The notes under the pieces were generated by a model. That model saw nothing but the letters and a program-made list of their open reading frames with translations, searched no databases and had not been told where the DNA came from. Below, in pieces: positions 58,786-64,000 of a stretch of DNA of 64,000 nt. Origin of the DNA: JAWKNZ01 sp041391425. Its GTDB lineage: Bacteria > Bdellovibrionota_B > Oligoflexia > Oligoflexales > JAWKNZ01. Made by a program: the position numbers and the translations under genes. The first letter of the stretch is position 1. Every line of letters begins with the position of its first letter. The DNA is taken from the NCBI GenBank assembly GCA_041391425.1, contig JAWKNZ010000010.1:80902-144901 (forward strand), in the 5' to 3' direction.

Positions 58786-59854
58786 TCCTTAACTGCGCAG
58801 CTATCATTGAAGAGCTTTCAACCTCTGAAATAGGGCTGGTATGCTCAAAAGGCAAATCAGAAGCCATAGGTTTAATACCCAAACGTGCAAAAAGCCTCAA
58901 ATCCTCATTCAACTCGGGATTTGCCGTCGTCAATAACTTCTCGCCAGAAAAAACAGAATTGGCACCCGCCAAGAAGCATAATGCTTGCGCTTCATCACTC
59001 ATATGCTCTCTGCCGGCGGACAAACGTACACGACTTTTGGGCATAATGATCCGCGCCACTGCTATCGTACGGATCAATTCAAAAATATCTAAATCTTCAA
59101 GAGACTCAAATGGGGTGCCATCGACTTTAACCAAAAGGTTGATAGGGACACTTTCAGGATGTGGTTCTAAAACATGCAATTGATGCAATAAACCGACCCT
59201 ATCTTTTCTAGATTCTCCCATCCCAACAATCCCGCCACAGCAAACGGTCATACCCGCTGCCCGCACATTTCGAAGTGTTTCGAGCCTATCTTCATAGGTT
59301 CTGGTAGTAATGACCTCTGGGTAATATTCAGGAGAAGTATCCAAATTATGATTATACGCATAAACCCCGGCTTCTTTTAACTGGATAGCCTGTTCAGCAT
59401 CCAACATTCCCAATGTGGTACAAACTTCTAAGCCAAGAGAGCTAACACTTCGGACAGCATCCAAAACTTCATCAAACTGTTTTCCCTTTTTTGGTGGCGT
59501 GCGCCATGCTGCTCCCATACAAAAACGCGTCGCCCCTTCAGCCTTTGCCTTTTTTGCATTTTCCAAAATAACATCGAGATCCAAAAGCTGATGCGATTCC
59601 ACCTCAGCTTTATGATGGGCACTTTGTGGACAATATGAACAATCCTCTTTACAACCACCGGTCTTAATCGAAAGTAAAGTGCATAATTGCACTTCGTCAT
59701 CGGCAAAGCTCTTAACATGCACCCCTGCAGCAGTTCTTAAAAGCCTGCTTAAAGGCCACGCAAACAACTCATCTATTAGGGCACGATCTAAATCGTGGAC
59801 AACCTCACCTTCAAGTAAAGAAGCTAACTTATCTTGTTCCAATGTTCCCCCCAA
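58754..59854 (-). CDS. bioB: Biotin synthase BioB
   Basis: Radical-SAM enzyme inserting sulfur into dethiobiotin, the last step of biotin synthesis. 366 residues; the 4Fe-4S motif is C68/C72/C75 in GCKEDCSYCPQSAHH. Further family features: GATRFCMGAAWRTPP, CTTLGMLDAEQA, YNHNLDTSPEYYPEV, GIVGMGES, VRLSAGREHM, and NSVFSGEKLLTTANP (2Fe-2S region). It is transcribed ahead of bioF. The upstream 160 bases before copy F of the MITE contain the likely promoter. Confidence 0.96.
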   Translation of the reverse strand: MGGTLEQDKLASLLEGEVVHDLDRALIDELFAWPLSRLLRTAAGVHVKSFADDEVQLCTLLSIKTGGCKEDCSYCPQSAHHKAEVESHQLLDLDVILENAKKAKAEGATRFCMGAAWRTPPKKGKQFDEVLDAVRSVSSLGLEVCTTLGMLDAEQAIQLKEAGVYAYNHNLDTSPEYYPEVITTRTYEDRLETLRNVRAAGMTVCCGGIVGMGESRKDRVGLLHQLHVLEPHPESVPINLLVKVDGTPFESLEDLDIFELIRTIAVARIIMPKSRVRLSAGREHMSDEAQALCFLAGANSVFSGEKLLTTANPELNEDLRLFARLGIKPMASDLPFEHTSPISEVESSSMIAAQLRNANATDQPSL

Positions 59855-60014
59855 AAAACAATCCTCTAACAGGATATTTACACACCTCGAAAAACTTACC
59901 TGTCTTTATCATACTCCTCATAAAAAGAGCAAAACCTAATATAAAGCCATATTATCTGAATAAAAAACTGTCAGTTCATTGAAGATCAGCAGGATCTTGC
60001 AGAAAAGCATTCAC

Positions 60015-60177
60015 CCGGGATCTGAAATTTTTTGAAAAACTGTAGTATTTTCACCGGATTTGAAGTTCGCTCGGGTGCTAGGCGCGAGGAGGTGGGAAAC
60101 CGCAGTGTACATCTTGGTACATGAGGATTTCCTGACGACGAAGCAACGACGCAACCGGCTAGAAATTCGGATCCGGG
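60015..60177 (+). mobile_element. MITE-like element, copy F (full length, 163 bp)
   Basis: Complete copy from CCGGGATCTGAAATTTTTTG to GAAATTCGGATCCGGG, nearly identical to copy C. The direct repeat ATTCAC at 60009-60014 and 60178-60183 is the 6-bp target duplication, giving exact boundaries. No protein is encoded. It lies between divergent bioB and the membrane-protein gene. Confidence 0.88.
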
Positions 60178-60401
60178 ATTCACATTTTGATGACACCACC
60201 ATAGACTTATTTTTTAAAAAAATCAGTGTGTTGTATAATCACAAAGCAAATTTTATAAAAATAATCCAAATCATGATTAAAATCCAAACAGCTGGAATTC
60301 CTTATAAAATCCAGGTAAAATCAGTATGATACTGAGTAAATAAAATTACGCACATTTAAAATAAAATACCCTATCCATATTAAAATATAAGTTAAATAAG
60401 T

Positions 60402-61253
60402 ATGTTAAAACCTTACAGCAAGATTATCCTCGCCACCTTAGTAATGTTATCTTATGAGTATGCGGCTCTAAATCAGCTGATGAGCTGGCCAAGCTTTATC
60501 ATCTTTCTGAAAAAGAATGTACCAGCCTTCCATGGTATCGATCCGTCTCCGAAGGCTGGCCATCCCATAAGCTATTGGCTTGGATGGATCGGTATGACTT
60601 TCATGCTGGCTATGCTATCCTATAGTGCCCGTAAACGCCTACGTGTCCTAAGTAAGCTTTATCAATTACCCCAATGGCTTAATTTCCATATTTTTTGTGG
60701 CCTTATAGGTCCCATCTTCATATTCTTTCACTGTAACTTTAAAGTAAGAGGGCTCGTTGCAGTGAGCTTTTGGAGTATGTGTGTCTCTGCTTCAAGTGGC
60801 ATCATTGGTCGCTACTTTTATCTACAAGTTCTACAAAGCCGTAAAAAACTACTGGATAAAGTTAAGTTTTATGACGAAGGTTTTGCAAAACTACAAACAG
60901 TTCAACAATTAGACTCAGAAATTATAAGTGGATTAAAGAGAAAAGCAATTCAAACCGCATGTGGAGTGGAGAATCCATCGAAAAATGAACTAGGCTTCAT
61001 GCCAATATTATTTAATTCCTTGAGAGGTGATCTTTTATTTCTAATTAAACCTCCAAAGTTATTTTCAAACCTACACCCTTCTTTACAGAGACGCCTAAAA
61101 GAATATGGAAAAATACAAAGGCAAATTTATTTTATGGATACTTATAAAAAATTTATGGGATATTGGCATATTTTCCATATTCCATTCGCGATCTTCATGT
61201 ACCTAGTGGCCATTATTCACATCACCAGTGCTCTGATGTTTAAAGTCAACTGA
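60402..61253 (+). CDS. Membrane protein, possible haem b-binding
   Basis: 283 residues with four to six helices. Helix pairs carry histidines in membrane positions: LNFHIFCGLIGPIFIFFHC and GYWHIFHIPFAIFMYLVAIIHI, a layout seen in b-type cytochrome and ferric-reductase-like proteins. A soluble loop (about 145-250, LQSRKKLLDKVKFYD) separates the first set from the last. No NAD or flavin domain. Probably an electron-transfer membrane subunit; partner not visible. Confidence 0.6.
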   Translation: MLKPYSKIILATLVMLSYEYAALNQLMSWPSFIIFLKKNVPAFHGIDPSPKAGHPISYWLGWIGMTFMLAMLSYSARKRLRVLSKLYQLPQWLNFHIFCGLIGPIFIFFHCNFKVRGLVAVSFWSMCVSASSGIIGRYFYLQVLQSRKKLLDKVKFYDEGFAKLQTVQQLDSEIISGLKRKAIQTACGVENPSKNELGFMPILFNSLRGDLLFLIKPPKLFSNLHPSLQRRLKEYGKIQRQIYFMDTYKKFMGYWHIFHIPFAIFMYLVAIIHITSALMFKVN

Positions 61254-61309
61254 TAGCACTAAAAAATATCGGAACTTTCCTTACGTGAGTGATAAAATGT
61301 CTTGCCCTC

Positions 61310-61960
61310 TCAGATAACAGCCATTAAACACGCTTTTAATGCACCTAAAACTTTTCTTCTCAACTCATCCATGCTGCAATTGCTATCTAAAATAACATCA
61401 GCATATTTCATTTTTTCCGAATCAGGCAACTGACTGTCGATAATCTGTTGAGCCAGCTGCTTTGTAAACTTATTACGGGAAAGAATACGTTCTAACTGGA
61501 GCTTTTGACCACAATAGGTAAGCCATATCTGTCGAAAACGGTCTTGCATATTTTTTTCAATGAGTAAAGCTGCTTCATAAAACCAAAGACGCGGGCGGCT
61601 AAATAAATCAGCTTGTTCTAATTCTTCCTTCAATAGCATTTGTATCTGTGGATGAATGATGGACTCCAAGCGTAGTAGCTTTTCTTTATCGTTAAATACG
61701 ACCCCACGCATCCGACCTCTATCTAAAGCACCACTAGCATCTAGAACTCCGCTACCAAATACAGCTACAATTTCATCTATCACAGGGCTTCCTACTTCTG
61801 TTGCTTTGCGAGCAAGCGCATCAGCATCAATGACAACAACTCCTTGGGAACGCAAAATCTCCCCTACTGTTGATTTTCCAGTAGCAATCCCACCGGTTAA
61901 GCCGATACCCCAATCTTTGCATGTATCAACTGTGTCCACCAGTCCGATCTCCATAAGCAA
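61310..61960 (-). CDS. coaE: Dephospho-CoA kinase CoaE
   Basis: Phosphorylates dephospho-CoA to CoA, an essential step. 216 residues with the P-loop LTGGIATGKST (about 21-31), VVIDADALARKATEVGSPV, MRGVVFNDKEKLLRLESIIHP, and a lid-like RILSRN. It starts at TTG 61960, or ATG 61954, four bases after the stop of the TPR/PEGA gene, so it is translationally linked to it. Confidence 0.92.
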   Translation of the reverse strand: MLMEIGLVDTVDTCKDWGIGLTGGIATGKSTVGEILRSQGVVVIDADALARKATEVGSPVIDEIVAVFGSGVLDASGALDRGRMRGVVFNDKEKLLRLESIIHPQIQMLLKEELEQADLFSRPRLWFYEAALLIEKNMQDRFRQIWLTYCGQKLQLERILSRNKFTKQLAQQIIDSQLPDSEKMKYADVILDSNCSMDELRRKVLGALKACLMAVI

Positions 61961-61963
61961 AGC

Positions 61964-63784
61964 TTAATACTTGTAATCCAAATTAAGCAGTAGTCCTGCC
62001 CTCTGCTTCTCAGCTCCCTTATGAGCCACAAACGGTCTTACATCTATAGTCCACTTACTGTCAATATGCCTATCTATATCAACGGCATCAACATTTTCTT
62101 CTACTGTCATTGCCATATCAGAAGAAGAAGTAAGATCGTTATAGCTAAATCCTGGATAGCGTTTCTTTTTCTTCCGCGGCTTTTTTTTCACCACCGGTGG
62201 ATTTGCAATAGCCTCAATAATACTGGCAACATACGTGACTCCAAAACCTATAAGTGCAAACATCGCTTGCTGTTCAACATCGGCAATATATGCGTTAGCC
62301 TCATCTAAAAATTCATCCGTGCGTTGTTCTTCTAAGGTACGTTCTTCTCCCGTTTTTGATTGTTCTATCAGTTCCCTTTCTTCTATTTCCTTATTCGTAT
62401 CATTCACAGCTCTAGCGGCTTCTTGATCTTGCATATACCAAAACACAAGAGAGCCAATTTGCGCAGCCGCAAAAAGTGAGCCTAACACTGGCTTATCATT
62501 ATAAAACTGACCGGCACCTAGAGGAAGCAACGCAATAGCAACATTAGTATCTTCGGATTCATCTTGCATACTAGAAGATGCAACCTTCGATCTCCTACGT
62601 TTTTTTCTAGGCTTAAAGCCACTATCAGGAGGAGATGGGCTAGCATATGAAGGCTCTGATATAGCAGGCGCGCGAACAATAGGAGCAGCGGGAGCAGGGA
62701 CTGGAGCCGTTTGATATTGAGGCTGAGGATACGCAGGCACTGCCTGATAAACAGGAGCTTGTTGGTAAACAGGTGCCTGCTGATAAACAGGGGGAGCGGT
62801 ATAAATCGGCTGAGCTGGTACCACTGGTTGCTGAACGACTGCTGCAGGTGGTGGCGTATATACAGGCCTACCAACCGCAGTAAGACCAGCCGCATCAGCT
62901 TCAAACTCAGAAACTATATCTCGACTTGGCGCTGAAGCACTATATTGTGGCTCTTTTTCGTCAAATAGATCGACCTTCGAACCTTTGAACCTACTCTTAC
63001 TGTTTCGGCGTCCTTTATCTCTCTTAGATTTTTTTTGTTTTGCTGCCAGCAGCTCCCTTTGACTTGTCTTAGGTTTAGGCTTTTGAATTTTTTGTAATTT
63101 AACCCTTACCACATTAAGTTGATTTGCTTTAACGGCAATTTTTTGTCTCGCTCCTCTATAACCCTTTGCAGAAACACTGATTTCTATAACCCCAGGATCA
63201 GCTTCAATAAAACTACCAAGCCTTCCCGCCATAATCCCCTCAATCATAACACTGCCATTTTTTGCATTCGCAAGCACCTGCAACCTGGTCGTCTTTGCTT
63301 TTTTACTATTAGGAGCTATCGGTGCTCTTGATACCGCTGCTCTACTGGAGGGTAGGCTACGGCTAGAATTCCGGCCTTTTTTCATCCCTACCTTTGTAGT
63401 ATTAAAATAGCTTATAACAGATTCGTCGAGAACCTCTTGTGAAGTAATATTAGTATTGGAATTCAAACGTAAAGCATTCGTAAATGACTTTTTTGCTGCT
63501 GCCTTATGCCCTTGCATATACTGACAAATCCCTATTTTTTTATAAATCTTGGATAGAGCACCACGACTGGAGCGGTATTTTTTTAAAAGCAACGAATACT
63601 CTTTTTCTGCTCCAATAAAATCACCTTTCAAATACTTCTTATTTGCAGAATTGATATTTTGTGCATATAATGATGATGGATAGCTAATAGGGACGAATAC
63701 AAGACTAACACAAAGAAATGCCGACATAAGCCTGTTAAGATAAGACTTAATAAAACATTGAATTTCTTTAAGTGTCGTTGGCAA
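61964..63784 (-). CDS. TPR/PEGA-domain envelope protein with Pro/Gln-rich linker
   Basis: 606 residues; signal peptide ending SSLYA before QNINSA. A TPR-like helical part (about 45-110: YLKGDFIGAEKEY, YMQGHKAAAKKSF) is followed by a PEGA-like beta domain (about 165-225: GSVMIEGIMAGRLG, VIEISVSAKGYRG), then basic and PVYQQAP-repeat low-complexity regions. The C-terminal region has hydrophobic segments (VLGSLFAAAQIGSLVFWYM, ALIGFGVTYVASIIEAI). The start is a TTG; ATG 63727 would remove 19 residues. PEGA domains usually bind carbohydrates or peptidoglycan, so an envelope scaffold is likely. Upstream neighbour also looks PEGA-like. Confidence 0.65.
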   Translation of the reverse strand: MPTTLKEIQCFIKSYLNRLMSAFLCVSLVFVPISYPSSLYAQNINSANKKYLKGDFIGAEKEYSLLLKKYRSSRGALSKIYKKIGICQYMQGHKAAAKKSFTNALRLNSNTNITSQEVLDESVISYFNTTKVGMKKGRNSSRSLPSSRAAVSRAPIAPNSKKAKTTRLQVLANAKNGSVMIEGIMAGRLGSFIEADPGVIEISVSAKGYRGARQKIAVKANQLNVVRVKLQKIQKPKPKTSQRELLAAKQKKSKRDKGRRNSKSRFKGSKVDLFDEKEPQYSASAPSRDIVSEFEADAAGLTAVGRPVYTPPPAAVVQQPVVPAQPIYTAPPVYQQAPVYQQAPVYQAVPAYPQPQYQTAPVPAPAAPIVRAPAISEPSYASPSPPDSGFKPRKKRRRSKVASSSMQDESEDTNVAIALLPLGAGQFYNDKPVLGSLFAAAQIGSLVFWYMQDQEAARAVNDTNKEIEERELIEQSKTGEERTLEEQRTDEFLDEANAYIADVEQQAMFALIGFGVTYVASIIEAIANPPVVKKKPRKKKKRYPGFSYNDLTSSSDMAMTVEENVDAVDIDRHIDSKWTIDVRPFVAHKGAEKQRAGLLLNLDYKY

Positions 63785-63799
63785 AATAAAACGATATCC

Positions 63800-64000
63800 C
63801 TAATCTAATTGCGCATCAAAAATAAGTTTTTCGCTATCACCGGTAATTGCTATTGTTTTTTCAAACACCTTATTTCCACTTTCCACACGGACAATATAGT
63901 TGCCAATAGCAAGTGAAACCGATCTTGAAAAACTACTCATAACAAAAGCTGAAATAGTTCTTTTTGTCTGTTGATCCATGACAACGATATAAGCACCAAT
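63800..64000 (-). CDS. C-terminal end of an unidentified protein (partial)
   Basis: Frame entering from the right edge on the minus strand, 66 codons to a TAG at 63800-63802, ending IFDAQLD. The visible part is beta-rich (ISAFVMSSFSRSVSLAIGNY, IVRVESGNKVFEKTIAI), the style of a PEGA-type domain. It is 15 bases upstream of the TPR/PEGA gene, so probably in one operon with it and coaE. Confidence 0.55.
   Translation of the reverse strand: MGAYIVVMDQQTKRTISAFVMSSFSRSVSLAIGNYIVRVESGNKVFEKTIAITGDSEKLIFDAQLD

Overview
The window looks like a low-GC chromosome segment from a Gram-negative, probably Bdellovibrionota/Oligoflexia-like bacterium. This is inferred from style: very many lipoproteins with lipobox signals, secreted zinc and serine peptidases, DUF1588/DUF1501-type secreted proteins, CheR/CheY pieces, PEGA and SBBP repeat proteins, and many intergenic arrays built on GTCATCCTGAGCG/GTCACCCTGAACG units. 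No rRNA, tRNA, prophage or CRISPR array was seen.

Layout. 1-4.4 kb: a secreted zinc peptidase between two inverted copies of a short MITE-like element, then glpX (class II fructose-1,6-bisphosphatase). 4.4-10.4 kb: ovothiol synthase OvoA, a small heavy-metal-binding protein, a second zinc-peptidase lipoprotein and an ABC exporter pair. 10.8-19.9 kb: a globin with a long charged tail, an isoprenylcysteine-methyltransferase-like protein, an RdgC-like gene, a response regulator with a tail of similar style, an unusual inverted/tandem repeat, a PLP decarboxylase and an M28 aminopeptidase, the last two badly frame-disrupted. 20-28 kb: SppA, a trypsin-like protease with a C-terminal anchor, an ABC-F ATPase with a degenerate second ATP site and an attenuator-like leader, a bacteriohemerythrin and a small outer-membrane-type protein. 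28.7-35.4 kb: a three-gene cluster (CxxCH protein, lipoprotein, Tat-exported DUF1501-like protein), cheY-cheR, and a lipoprotein with atypical-kinase (Fam20/HipA-like) motifs that probably ends in a CLIP-like cystine knot. 36-49 kb: housekeeping genes (CCA-adding enzyme, cyclic-nucleotide-gated K+ channel, serB with a damaged 5' end beside a repeat array, rarA, purH, topA). 49-57 kb: three pseudopilin-like genes, a large SBBP propeller lipoprotein and two more lipoproteins. 57.5-64 kb: bioB-bioF, a haem-type membrane protein, coaE and a TPR/PEGA protein.

Many genes, including ones expected to be essential (topA) or housekeeping (glpX, rarA), carry single-base indels, mostly in short homopolymers, while long neighbours (purH, sppA, ovoA, bioB/bioF) are intact. 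Uncorrected assembly indels are the simplest explanation, so several genes called broken here are probably intact in the cell. Those with four or more breaks (decarboxylase, M28 peptidase, pilins, SBBP protein) could be errors or true decay.

The most interesting items are the secreted kinase-like lipoprotein with the CLIP-like tail (about 33.7-35.4 kb), the MITE family with recoverable 6-bp target duplications (including an apparent inversion of the first peptidase gene and an in-frame scar), and the ABC-F protein with a dead-looking second site plus a terminator-like hairpin just before its start.
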